DNA from: Mesostigma viride
Lineage: Eukaryota; Streptophyta; Mesostigmatophyceae; Mesostigmatales; Mesostigmataceae
Length of the DNA: 64,000 nucleotides
Direction: 5' to 3'
NCBI GenBank assembly: GCA_009746045.1
Contig: RPFO01000853.1
Location: forward strand, 1-64,000
Shown: positions 49,330-62,500 of the stretch, one piece after another
Numbering within the stretch: the stretch's first letter is position 1
Layout of the letters: every line of letters begins with the position of its first letter
Notes under the pieces: generated by a model
Databases searched by the model: none
Seen by the model: the letters and a program-made list of their open reading frames with translations, nothing else
What the model was told of the DNA's origin: nothing
Made by a program: the position numbers and the translations under genes

Positions 49330-51092
49330 CGCAGGCTGCACGCTTGCCTTGGTCCTGGGGCGGTGAGCCCCAGATGTTGGGAGCATCTTGGTAGGTCTTA
49401 GGGCGACCGATTGAGGCCATAAGTGCTGAACAAGGCAAGGATGAGTTAACGTTCCGTAGGCAACACTGTGATGATGAGGGTGTTCACTCATGGGGCATCA
49501 GCTGGGATCATGCGGTCACGATTCGCGGCTTACTGTATTTTATGCGTTCTTCATGCATCGATTGTGTTGTTTTAGATGGCACGGGGCGCCGATCTCTGGG
49601 TAGGATCGCGGGTTGTTTCATGGCTGCACGTTGCCCAATAGACCGGAGGCTCTGTGCATGTTTCGCGGTTTCTGCTTGAAGTGGAGGGCACCGGAATTTC
49701 CATTTTGGAAATTTCAGTTATCACAGAGTTTGTGTTCGGTAGAGTTACGATCATTGTGGCAACGGGGTGCAGGCTCTCCCCTGCCCAGATCCGCCTGCAG
49801 TCCGATTATGCAGACCCACAATAATTGGAGAGAAAGTACCTTCTAGTTTGGTAGTGATTTTTTTTAAAGACATTGACGCATTGATTAATTAGTCATGTGT
49901 GGCTGCCGGGGGCATTCATTTCAAGCTGTAAGCTAAAAGTTGGAGCAAGACAAACAATATGTACTATGAATCAATCAAGTAATTCAGTGCACGTATAGAC
50001 TGCGTTGACCATGTGTCGCTGAGCATCGATAAAGGAATGTATACCTTCAACCCCTATACAAGTTTTAGGAGGGGGGGCACCCTTGACTGGCTAGCTTGCA
50101 CCAGCTTCCCTCACTAGGCCACAAACGGGCCGGCCGGCCACCATATGCATCGATCTGATCGCCCAGCTAGTGTGTCGACCACGTACATGCAAGACCGCCA
50201 TCTGCTAGGCAACCAGGAGCACCGGCCGACGCACATGCAGTCGATTCCCAACAGGCATGCAGTGAACGCCGGGGCTAGCTGGCGGCTGATGACCTGTGCA
50301 CGGGAGTGGAGATCCCACAGTATGGCGGCGGCGCGACGCGCCGGGCCAAGGTGGGGTGGGCCGGGCTCTTGTGCTCACCAGCCGGCAGCCTCAGCCCACC
50401 TCAAGTCCAACGCACTGTGGTCCCCGTGCATGCTAGTACGTGGCCACTTTCGCGGCAACACAGGGGGCCACTCGCACTTAATATAGAACAGAGGGCCACT
50501 CGCATGCATGTTACACACTCACCGTGATCGTGGGCTACACGTCCCACGTGGGTCGAGACAAAACTGAGTGTGCAGCCTTGATCTTTAACGACCTCAAAGC
50601 TGCTCAAGGAAGCCATCGCCCCAGCCGATCGACACTTTCTGGTAATGCTGCTCGACGCCAGCGCCGCGCCACGTCGCCAGTAGGCACCGGCGGAGCCCAG
50701 TATGCCCCTCAAGGCCTGACAGCCAACCCGGTAACACGGATCTCTTTGTAGATTTGCTGACGTACTGAATCGGCAATAGCTTGTTGCTCGGCAACACAAC
50801 TTAAATTGCGTGCGCGGCCCACTTCATATGATGCAGCTGGCCACCTTATTTGGCCCCTCCGATCGAGCGCGTTATGTGTCTATAGCTCGACTGTGCTAAT
50901 TGCGTTCGTCGCCGGTGCATGCCCAGCGCCCTTCTGTTGTGGATCGATGACATGGCCCTGCAGGGTGGTCCAGGATTAGAACTCGCTCAGCACAGTTGAC
51001 TCCGCAGATCACCGGCAGGTCTTCTTACGCATCCGACAACGGCTTCCGCGTGTGAAACCGTCGCGTCGTCCCGACAGACGCCACAGCCAGAT
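49330..51092. other. Convergent intergenic region
   Basis: Between the TOG and SF3B2 3' ends. No coding sequence recognised; several short ORFs of about 60-130 codons show no domain. A TGTAA at 49927-49931, about 600 bp after the TOG stop, could be its polyadenylation signal. Confidence 0.45.
49927..49931 (+). terminator. Candidate TGTAA polyadenylation signal for the TOG gene
   Basis: TGTAA is the usual signal in chlorophyte algae. The spacing from the stop codon is plausible, but a 5-mer alone is weak evidence and depends on the organism being a chlorophyte. Confidence 0.25.
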
Positions 51093-51410
51093 CTGACGGC
51101 AGCAACACGATGCTTTCGGGCAGACGCGGGCTTTTGGTTCCCGCCGCACATTTGAAAGTGCTGTCCTCCGGATTTTTGCCTTTGCACCGTGTGCAGTTCT
51201 TGGACGTTTGGAAACATGGCATGGCTAACCTAATGACTGACTAGCTAGACCTTTTCAGTGGTTTTCCATTTGCGGGTATTTCCTCGTAAATGGTGGGAGA
51301 GCGATCGCAGCAATGGTGCTTACCACCAGCTAGACACTTCCCGACTTCCGGCTTAATTCCGGCCAGTTAGGCTCAAAACACACGCCCTGATCAAGCAAGC
51401 TGAGTGTTTC
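51093..51410. repeat. Second copy of the Penelope-associated repeat
   Basis: Matches 36756-37045 closely (cgcgggcttttggttcccgcc ... cctcgtaaatggtggg), with a small extra segment (about 20 bp near 51340). The RT part is absent, as expected for a 5'-truncated insertion. Confidence 0.6.
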
Positions 51411-51742
51411 CCCAGATTTCTTGCACGCGCTGGTTGTTTCTTTGATGTTGGTTGTTTCACTTGATAAATGTGGCACGCAATGCCTAATGTGCCATTAAGA
51501 CAGCACAATCATCGGCAGGATGATGGGTTGGAAACGAGCATTCTATTCTACTCGCCTCTAGAACAAACTTTCGCTCATATTGAGGCAGGGCATGCAAAAC
51601 TCTTTCTTTCAATATGCAAGAATACATCGGCCACTGCACAAACCACTTAGGATGTTTCTAGTTAGAATAGCATTAGAGGTTCCTGATTTGCACAACAAAC
51701 ACCAGAACACAATAGAAGAGTAAAACAAAATCCTGAGCCCAT

Positions 51743-53512
51743 CTAGAACTTGAAATCCTTGAGCTTCTTGCTCTTGGCATCCTTGTCTTTTTGCATCGCC
51801 TTCCGCTTTCTCTTGGCAGCATCCTGGGAGGTAAACAGACACAAAGGCAAAGCGGGCGTAGGGCAAACGGGCATGTTGTGAGATGACCAGCGAAAGAAAT
51901 GCTCGCCTAACTACTACAGGGCCGATGTCAGGTGCCTTCATGAACGTGGTCAACCTGGGAAAACTAGGAACAATGCTGAGGCCATCGCTTTTTACGTGGG
52001 TGGATTAATCAATTAATGGGCGGATTAATCAATGGACAGATTAATTTACTCGTCCTCGGGTTGGGGAGTCACGGAGTTTTAACCCTGATGGATGGATGGA
52101 TCTCTGGCCCCCATGTCCTCCACAAGTTTCTCCATGAACATGAGGGCCTGACGGCGTCTAACATTGCTTGGCCCATGCCATGTGAGAAGGTGCCTGCCAG
52201 GCTAGGCGTGCCGCAACCTTGCGGCTGGGCCACAAGAGTGCGTGGGCGGATACCCAATCCAACCTGCAGTACTCTATCCACGGGAGCAGAACATAGGCTG
52301 CTACCACCATGCTCACTGGGGGGAGAAGAAGAACCCTGACACACAAAATCATGGGTGAAATCCCCACACATCCATGCTTACCTCCGCCACCATGTCGTCA
52401 AAAACCTTGCTTACCTCCGCCACCATGTCGCTGAAATCGAGCGCCGACTTCTCCTGCTGCTGCGCCGCCATCTCGGCGGTACGCGCGGCCTTGTACCTGG
52501 CGGGTATGGCCAGGGTGGGCGGCATCAGCCGCAGAGGAAGAAAGCGGGAGGGGGGGGGGGGGGGGGGGGGGGAGGGCAGAAGACATTGACAACGAAGGCA
52601 TTCAGAAAAATGAGCTGATCGTACTTGGTGGACAACACGTCTGAACTGTTACGCCTGCTAGAAAGACCTCAGGCCGTAGCAACAACATCGGCACAAAGGC
52701 CAGCTGTGGTGACTAGAACAAGTGGTGATGGACACAAGTTCACACTTCACAAGCCAGCTGTGGTCACCATGGGCAAACGAGACAACCATCCCAAATGATT
52801 ACCATCTGGCCAGCTGCAGTCACTGTAACAGATATTCATTGCACCCACATGCTGGCCAGCTCAAATCACAAACCACAAAAGGTGGTGGTCCCTGTAGTGA
52901 GGTGGTTATTACAAAAAGCGGCAGCCATTTTGAAAGTGCGCCCACTCGTTGCCACCTGCAGTCACGTCAATATAGAGTATATTGTTGGGTCGGTATAACA
53001 AACAGTGCACCTACCAGCTGCGGTATTTGAACAAGAGCAATGGTAACTATCATCAATACTAAACAAGCGCACACGCTTGCTGGCCAGCTGTGGTCACAAT
53101 ACGAGTGATATCATCAATCATATTATCATCGCCCACTTGCTGGCCTGCCGTGGCTATTAGAGCTACACTAAACAGGGGCACCCACTTGCTGGCCAGCTGC
53201 GTGTCGTCCAGCCCTTCGAGCTCCTCCGGGCGCAGCGTGATGTCCACGCGGTCCTTCTCGCGCGCCTTGTCCTTGGCGGGCGCGCCAGCCGCGGCCCCTG
53301 CGGCCGCCGCCGCCTGTGTGGAATGGAGGGAGAGCCAGGAGAGGAGGGAAAGACGATGAGAGGGGAAGGAAGCAAGGGGGCGACGGGGGGGGGGGGGGGG
53401 GCAGATGAGAAATGGTCCCAACAGCGCAACTAGGAAGTGCGTGTATTCAATGGTGGCCATTCTCAGCAGATCATGGGCCACCCCAGCCCTGCCCATATGA
53501 TGCCCATCGTGT

Positions 53513-53560
<48 letters not shown>

Positions 53561-56500
53561 TGGTGATGGGGGAAGGGCGCCTATTTATGTTTAGATTGGC
53601 TAGGCAGCAGGTCTGTCAGCTGGGCTGAAGGACAGGGCGCGTGCTCGGGCAACGCCCTGGTGGGACAGGGGTGATGAGAGAGAAAGCCAGGTAGGCAACT
53701 CCTAAACCTAAGCAGTAGACACGTGGCATAGGCAATGCCCAGCGGACCAGGCTGCTAATCCTTTGCTACCTGCAATCATCAAGCAACACGTGCCTTTTTT
53801 TCTCTGTCTGCTGGTTTCGTTGCTATTTAAAAAACAGGTTGCCTTGCAAAGCTTTGATGCGACCATGTACTCATCATGCTCTTGCCATCAGCATGCATGA
53901 ACTCATGCACCGCTCCTGCCTTCAAACGCTGCGCTAGGCAAAAGTGGGCCCACGATAATGGCTTGGACGCGAACTTGAACCAGTGACTCGAATCACGATG
54001 TCTAACTATTCTACAACTTGGTGCAAGTGGGAGCATGGGTCACCCAGCGGAAGCGAGCAAACAAACAAACAAACAAACAAACAAACAAACAAACAAACAA
54101 ACCAACAAACCAACAAACCAACAAACCAACAAACCAACAAACCAACAAACCGACAAACCGACAAACCGACAAACCGACAAACCGACAAACCGACAAACCG
54201 ACAAACCGACAAACCGACCAACCGACCAACCGACCAACCGACCAACCGACCAACCGACCAACCGACCAACCGACCAACCGACCAACCGACCAACCGACCA
54301 ACCGACCAACCGACCAACCGACCAACCGACCAACCGACCAACCGACCAACCGACCAACCGACCAACCGACCAACCGACCAACCGACCAACCGACCAACCG
54401 ACCAACCGACCAACCGACCAACCGACCAACCGACCAACCGACCAACCGACCAACCGACCAACCGACCAACCGACCAACCGACCAACCGACCAACCGACCA
54501 ACCGACCAACCGACCAACCGACCAACCGACCAACCGACCAACCGACCAACCGACCAACCGACCAACCGACCAACCGACCAACCGACCAACCGACCAACCG
54601 ACCAACCGACCAACCGACCAACCGACCAACCGACCAACCGACCAACCGACCAACCGACCAACCGACCAACCGACCAACCGACCAACCGACCAACCGACCA
54701 ACCGACCAACCGACCAACCGACCAACCGACCAACCGACCAACCGACCAACCGACCAACCGACCAACCGACCAACCGACCAACCGACCAACCGACCAACCG
54801 ACCAACCGACCAACCGACCAACCGACCAACCGACCAACCGACCAACCGACCAACCGACCAACCGACCAACCGACCAACCGACCAACCGACCAACCGACCA
54901 ACCGACCAACCGACCAACCGACCAACCGACCAACCGACCAACCGACCAACCGACCAACCGACCAACCGACCAACCGACCAACCGACCAACCGACCAACCG
55001 ACCAACCAACCGACCAACCGACCAACCGACCAACCGACCAACCGACCAACCGACCAACCGACCAACCGACCAACCGACCAACCGACCAACCGACCAACCG
55101 ACCAACCGACCAACCGACCAACCGACCAACCGACCAACCGACCAACCGACCAACCGACCAACCGACCAACCGACCAACCGACCAACCGACCAACCGACCA
55201 ACCGACCAACCGACCAACCGACCAACCGACCAACCGACCAACCGACCAACCGACCAACCGACCAACCGACCAACCGACCAACCGACCAACCGACCAACCG
55301 ACCAACCGACCAACCGACCAACCGACCAACCGACCAACCGACCAACCGACCAACCGACCAACCGACCAACCGACCAACCGACCAACCGACCAACCGACCA
55401 ACCGACCAACCGACCAACCGACCAACCGACCAACCGACCAACCGACCAACCGACCAACCGACCAACCGACCAACCGACCAACCGACCAACCGACCAACCG
55501 ACCAACCGACCAACCGACCAACCGACCAACCGACCAACCGACCAACCGACCAACCGACCAACCGACCAACCGACCAACCGACCAACCGACCAACCGACCA
55601 ACCGACCAACCGACCAACCGACCAACCGACCAACCGACCAACCGACCAACCGACCAACCGACCAACCGACCAACCGACCAACCGACCAACCGACCAACCG
55701 ACCAACCGACCAACCGACCAACCGACCAACCGACCAACCGACCAACCGACCAACCGACCAACCGACCAACCGACCAACCGACCAACCGACCAACCGACCA
55801 ACCGACCAACCGACCAACCGACCAACCGACCAACCGACCAACCGACCAACCGACCAACCGACCAACCGACCAACCGACCAACCGACCAACCGACCAACCG
55901 ACCAACCGACCAACCGACCAACCGACCCACCGACCCACCGACCCACCGACCCACCGACCCACCGACCCACCGACCCACCGACCCACCGACCCACCGACCC
56001 ACCGACCCACCGACCCACCGACCCACCGACCCACCGACCCACCGACCCACCGACCCACCGACCCACCGACCGACCGACCCACCGACCGACCGACCCACCG
56101 ACCGACCGACCCACCGACCGACCGACCCACCGACCGACCCACCGACCCACCGACCCACCGACCCACCGACCCACCGACCCACCGACCCACCGACCCACCG
56201 ACCGACCCACCGACCGACCCACCGACCGACCCACCGACCGACCCACCGACCGACCGACCGACCGACCGACCGACCGACCGACGGACCGACGGACCGACCG
56301 CCCGCCCGCCCGCCCGCCCGCCCGCCCGCCCGCCGCCCGCCCGCCCGACGGACCGCCCGACGGACCGCCCGACGGACCGCCCGACGGACCGCCCGCCCGC
56401 CCGCCCGCCCGCCCGCCGCCCGCCCGCCCGCCCGCCCGCCCGCCCGCCCGCCGCCCGCCCGCCCGCCCGCCCGCCCGCCGCCCGCCCGCCCGCCCGCCGC

Positions 56501-59500
56501 CCGCCCGCCCGCCCGCCCGCCCGCCCGCCCGCCCGCCGCCGCGCCCGCGCGCCCGCCCGCGCGCCCGCCCGCGCCCGCCGCGCGCGCGCCCGCCCGCGCG
56601 CCCGCCCGCGCGCCCGCGCGCCCGCGCGCCCGCGCGCCGCGCGCCCCGCGCGCCCGCGCGCACGCGCGAACGCGCGAACGCGCGAACGCGCGAACGCGCG
56701 AACGCGCGAACGCGCGAACGCGCGAACGCGCGAACGCGCGAACGCGCGAACGCACGAACGCACGAACGCACGAACGCACGAACGCACGAACGCACGAACG
56801 CACGAACGCACGAACGCACGAACGCACGAACGCACGAACGCACGAACGCACGAACGCACGAACGCACGAACGCACGAACGCACGAACGCACGAACGCACG
56901 AACGCACGAACGCACGAACGCACGAACGCACGAACGCACGAACGCACGAACGAACGAACGAACGAACGAACGAACGAACGAACGAACGAACGAACGAACG
57001 AACGAACGAACGAACGAACGAACGAACGAACGAACGAACGAACGAACGAACGAACGAACGAACGAACGAACGAACGAACGAACGAACGAACGAACGAACG
57101 AACGAACGAACGAACGAACGAACGAACGAACGAACGAACGAACGAACGAACGAACGAACGAACGAACGAACGAACGAACGAACGAACGAACGAACGAACG
57201 AACGAACGAACGAACGAACGAACGAACGAACGAACGAACGAACGAACGAACGAACGAACGAACGAACGAACGAACGAACGAACAAACAAACAAACAAACG
57301 AACAAACAAACAAACAAACAAACAAACAAACAAACAAACAAACAAACAAACAAACAAACAAACAAACAAACAAACAAACAAACAAACAAACAAACAAACA
57401 AACAAACAAACAAACAAGCAAGCGAAAATTACCTTCTTGGCTCCGGGCACCACGTATCTGCAGGGAAGCAGGCCCAAGGTTGCATAGGCACCGATGTAGA
57501 TGGCAGGCACCGGTGCAGGTGGCAGGCACGCGGAGACACATGACGCAACGAAAGGAAAAAAGGAACAAGGATAACACCGCCACATGGCGTTAGTGAGCCG
57601 CACACAGAGAGGAGCGTATCTGCAAAGTTTTAAAACGGAAAAAGACGCTAAAGGGCATAGCGTTGCGGATCCGCACAGATCACCCCCAAGCCAAGAAGGC
57701 AGAGATTATTAATAGAGAAAACGTACTACAAATCAGCGGATGTCCTGTGAATCCCAGCAATGCCCCATCGTCTACTAATTCTTCCAGCCCTGCCATTCAT
57801 GTGTGCTATGCCCTTCCCCCCCCCCCCCCCCCCCCCGCTAACCACTCAAGTGTGCACCCCCCCCCCAACAACCGCTCATGTCCTGACGAATACAATTCTT
57901 CTCCCCTTTCTCCACCCCCCACCCCCACCCTGCTGATCGCTCACGTGTGCGCTGTGCAAAATCTTCTGACCCCCCACAACCACGCACATGCCCGATTCAT
58001 CGGTTTTATGTCCCACGTCCCCCAACCACTCACGTGTGCGCTGTGCCCATGAGGTCGCCCTCCCCCACATGGCTCTCCCTCGTCTCCAGAACGTGGAACA
58101 GCGGCGGAGGCGCCTCGTCCTCGCCCTCCTTGCGCCCAGCCTTGCGGAGGTCGATGACGTCTGGCGTCTGTACACCCGACGGCATGCTGCTTGGTGGCAA
58201 CAGTTGGAATCGGTGGCAATTGGTGGCTATGATTGGCAATTAGTGACAATAGGTGGCAACAGGTGGCACTTGGTGGCAATTGTTGGAAATTGTTGGCCAT
58301 GGTTGCTAATCGTAGGCATTCAAACCGGCGATTCGTAGCGCCTGTTGGCAATGGTCGGCAACCATTGGGGAGGGGCAGGGCCATAGTTGTTGATTGTCAG
58401 TGGGTAACAAAGCACCACGTAAGGATGGCCAGAAGACGCGAAAGCAACAAATACCCTGGGAGGAGAATGGGGCTCGCAATGCATGAGGCAGCACAAACAC
58501 CATACCACCAGCTCTCGCTTACGCAAACGGAACAAGATACGTTACCACCGAGCTACCAACCTGGTTGTTTCGCCCACGTTAGGGGTGACTGCGTGCGGAC
58601 CAGCAACCATATGCCAAGCCAAGCCAAGCCAAACGATACCCACTTTCATTTGCATAGATGAAGGGACATCGGTGGCTAATTGATTGACAAGCGTAGCAGT
58701 GACCAGCCGGAGCAGCACAGGCAACACATTGTCGATAAGGCAAGAGGCAGCGAATCAAAGAGACAGACATCCACCCACCAGCTGTCGCAGGCGCAAGCAA
58801 GCCACACGCTTCATGGACAATTTACTTTTCATACCAGTAAATTCTTATTCGTGCGGCAGGAGTCTCATGGCCCATGCATCCAACCCACCTGGCCATGCAG
58901 TTCCCCGTTGCCATGCACCTGTGTGTGTGTGTGTGTGCCCCTAGTTCCCAACTATTAGGCGGTTCCCACCAAGATTAATGTGTAGAATGCCCATCTATTG
59001 ATATTTCCCACTGGACACACATATCTACCTGGACATGGAGTCCGCCTATGTACCTATCTATCCACCTGGACACAGAATGGCCACCTATATCCGCCCACCT
59101 GGACATGGAGTCCACCGATGCCATCCCGGCCGCCATCTCGTCCTCCCCAAGCTCGTCCTCCTCCTGATGAACGAAACAGCGCAACGAAACAGAAGAAAAA
59201 GCAAAGGCAGACAACACGCCAAGGAAGACGAGGGAGGACAGGGCAGCGGTGAGACCATATGATAAGCTACACACGGCTCGTCCTCCTGTTGAAAGAAAAA
59301 AAAGTTAAGCAGCATGCCAAGCACGTCGTGATAAGCGACGGCTCCGGAAGGCAACCGCCTTGTTGGATTGTGAAGGGGGTTGGCTTGTGACAATGTTGAA
59401 GGGAAAGATAGGGGGGCAGCGCATCAGACGAAAGGATCATAGACTGTGGATATGACACGCTAGAGCCAGCTCGCCCTCCTACCAACAGCTCGTCCTCTTC

Positions 59501-62500
59501 CTCATGAAGCTTAGAGATGATGGTCATGATGCTTCCCACACAAGGCAAACAACACGCCAATGGAGGTGGGCGGATGGCTACGTTAAGTGATAGAATATGG
59601 ACGGAATCAAACCCATAGAGACCGAGGCACCGCGTAACGTTTCCTGACATGTAACACTGGACACAGAGGTGCTTCGAAAGTACAATGCACCATGTGATCG
59701 ACTCGAGTATGGTACCAAAAACCTCAAAGTCGCGGCCGGAAGCATGAACGAGCAGGGCAGCAATCCCTGCCTGGACAAACATGTTGGCCGCAAGCATGGA
59801 CAAGCTGGACACAGGAGCACGTGTATCCATGGGAGATTGGCCAGGCGCCTCGCGCTACAAAAAGCCTGGGTCAAACAGTCAAGGAAGCACACAGCTGGAG
59901 GCGGCGCGTTGCCACAAAGAGAGGATATGATCCTCATCACACGCCTTGATCACAGAGGATATGGTCCACTTGCACGAGCTGACACTACACAGCCTTTGTG
60001 TGCGCAAGGGAAGGCGAGCAAGAGAGAAATAATGGCATGGGAAACTGGGGTCGAGGCAAAATCACCCCGCTGCTCCCATGGTGGTCCCCGCACAGGTGGG
60101 AAGCGATGTGCCCTTTAACAGGGCGGGGGCGACGACAGGGATGCGACCATGATGTCTGAGAAAGAGACTTCAGGTTGTGACCTTTTGCTGTTGGGGTTTT
60201 GGGACTACGGGCGCAGTAACAGTGGACAAGGGAGCAGGGGCGGCATACCAGGGGACACGGCTGCGGTGATGATGCCTGGTTGGGATGCGAAGGGCCATGA
60301 CGTTTCTACCGCTTAGTATGACAGCCCCTTCAACAGTTTGCTGTGGCAGCGAGGGACTGCTGCCACCCGTAATTAGGGAACAGGGAAAGGTACGGTATCC
60401 CTACGCATACTCTTCAGTATCCAAGCACTATCCCTACGCATACTCTTCAGTATCCAAGCACTAGGAGGAACTTTACCTCCTCCTCGCTCTCCTCCTCTTC
60501 CTCCTCCTCCTCCGACTCGTGCAGCTCCCCCCACGGCTCCTTGTCCACGGCTTGCTGTTGGTGGGGGTGGCAAAAACGACGTTGTCATAAAGATAGTGTT
60601 TAAGAGATCCATAGAAACGCTTGTGTCAATGGCTCATTGTCCGCCAGTGATGAATGTGACTGATGCCAAGCAGCGGAGCAGGGGGGGCCGGGGGGGGCGG
60701 GGCGGGAGGGGGGGCGGGGGCGACCAATATCGTTATCAAGGTAGATAGGAATCCGACCCAACCATGTTGGCGTTATCGGAATGAATGTGAGCAGTATCCT
60801 CCAGTAAGTGGGGGGGGAGAGGAGGGGGGGCGATACAAGGGGAGACGGAGCGGTCGGCTGGACAAGGCCAAAGGGTGTGGAAAGCACGCACAGGAAGTAA
60901 CTACTACATAAGGGTGTGTTCGTGTGAGGTACGTGACGCTGCCACAAGTGCGGCAGGGTTGGCCATCCTTTGTTAGCACAAGAGATAGGTACAAATCCTT
61001 CGACCAGCAGGTCAGGTTATACTCTCCACAAGCCAATACACAATGCGCAAGCACTCCTGTGGTGGCAGAGGGAGGCGAGGCCGGATGGGAAGGCCACGCG
61101 TGGGGTGTAGGTAGGGTGGAGCGGGTGAAGCAAGCACCGAGCAAGGAGTGGCGTGCGAGGTCAAAGCGCTGTGCGTGTCAGTGTGTCAGGGGCACTGAAA
61201 TGGGTCCACCAATCGCCGCCCGTGGCATACGTTGCTGGTGAAGAAATTGTCGTGCGAGAGATTCATGGTATGCTATCAAGGCATAGGCAGCCCGTGGTGA
61301 CTGGGGAAGGGGAGGGGAAGGTGAACGGGAAGGGGAAGGGGAAGGGGAACTATGAATGGCCTCCAGGGTGGGGCGGACTGAGGAGGCATCGACTTTGGGG
61401 AGGCACGGAGGGGCGCTGTGGAATTTGGTACAAAGGGTTGTACGCTTCTCAAGGCGACCCTTTTGTTGTTCAGGGGGATAGCACTTGCTGTGAAAGGGAC
61501 CGCAGAATCATGATGCCTACTGGCATCCGCGAATCCCAGACAACTACATCTAGCCATAACAGAGGCAAAACACCCCGCCAAACACAGTAGGAGTTATTGT
61601 GCCGAAACTGCGGTGGCCACGACCACCACAGTCGCATACTATAACGAAATTGGCAATTGCTCCCATTTATCCGATGATTAGGACCTTCTCAATGCAAACA
61701 CTTCAGCTATGAACAGGGACTTCCCAAAAGAATTGTTCTACGACATCTGCTGCCGATACACTAGTGATAACATACAAAAACCACAAAGTGTCAACATACA
61801 ACCATGAAAAGATGATTGACAACAACAACAACAAAATGATAAAATACAACCGTTTTGTACAACAACCGTTAAGGGTACTCGCGCGATCCCTTGATGGTTG
61901 ATGGTTGATGGTTGATGGTTGATGGTTGATGGTTGATGGTTGATGGTTGATGGTTGATGGTTGATGGTTGATGGTTGATGGTTGATGGTTGATGGTTGAT
62001 GGTTGATGGTGGATGGTGGATGGTTGATGGTTGATGGTTGATGGTTGATGGTTGATGGTTGATGGTTGATGGTTGATGGTTGATGGTTGATGGTTGATGG
62101 TTGATGGTTGATGGTTGATGGTTGATGGTTGATGGTTGATGGTTGATGGTTGATGGTTGATGGTTGATGGTTGATGGTTGATGGTTGATGCTAACCAATC
62201 ATGTGGCGACAACGTTCAGGCAACTGAATGCTTCCTTTGACAAGGGATAATTCTGGCACATTGGAGCCTAGGGCCAATCCCAGGAGATCATTGAATGCCA
62301 TTCTACTTACTTAAACGATGGTGCCATTAAACTACTTTAATGGCATTTACCTAACTAGTTTGATGCAAATAAAATAAGTTGCGTTCAAGTCCTGTGGCAT
62401 CCGGCAACACTGAAACTAACTGAACATACCATAACACTGAAACTTACTGAGCATCCAGTACCCACAAAACCAACTGGGCATACCTTCTGGTCATCCTCAT

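Noticed and set aside
53950-54030. tRNA-like segment around gactcgaatcacg
   Set aside because: Stem pairing fails at several positions and no acceptor stem is visible.
54006-57603. Five overlapping open frames of about 1150-1190 codons (PTNRPTDQ, NERT, LVGWSVGR types)
   Set aside because: They are translations of the tetranucleotide array, which lies in an SF3B2 intron.
59267-59300. Possible additional acidic SF3B2 exon (GAGGACGAGCC)
   Set aside because: It would have 11 nt and break the reading frame between the well-supported neighbours. It is probably a decayed copy of the nearby acidic exon start.
61703-62212. ORFs with INHQPST repeats
   Set aside because: Produced by the GATGGTT heptamer array in an intron; no domain in the non-repeat ends.
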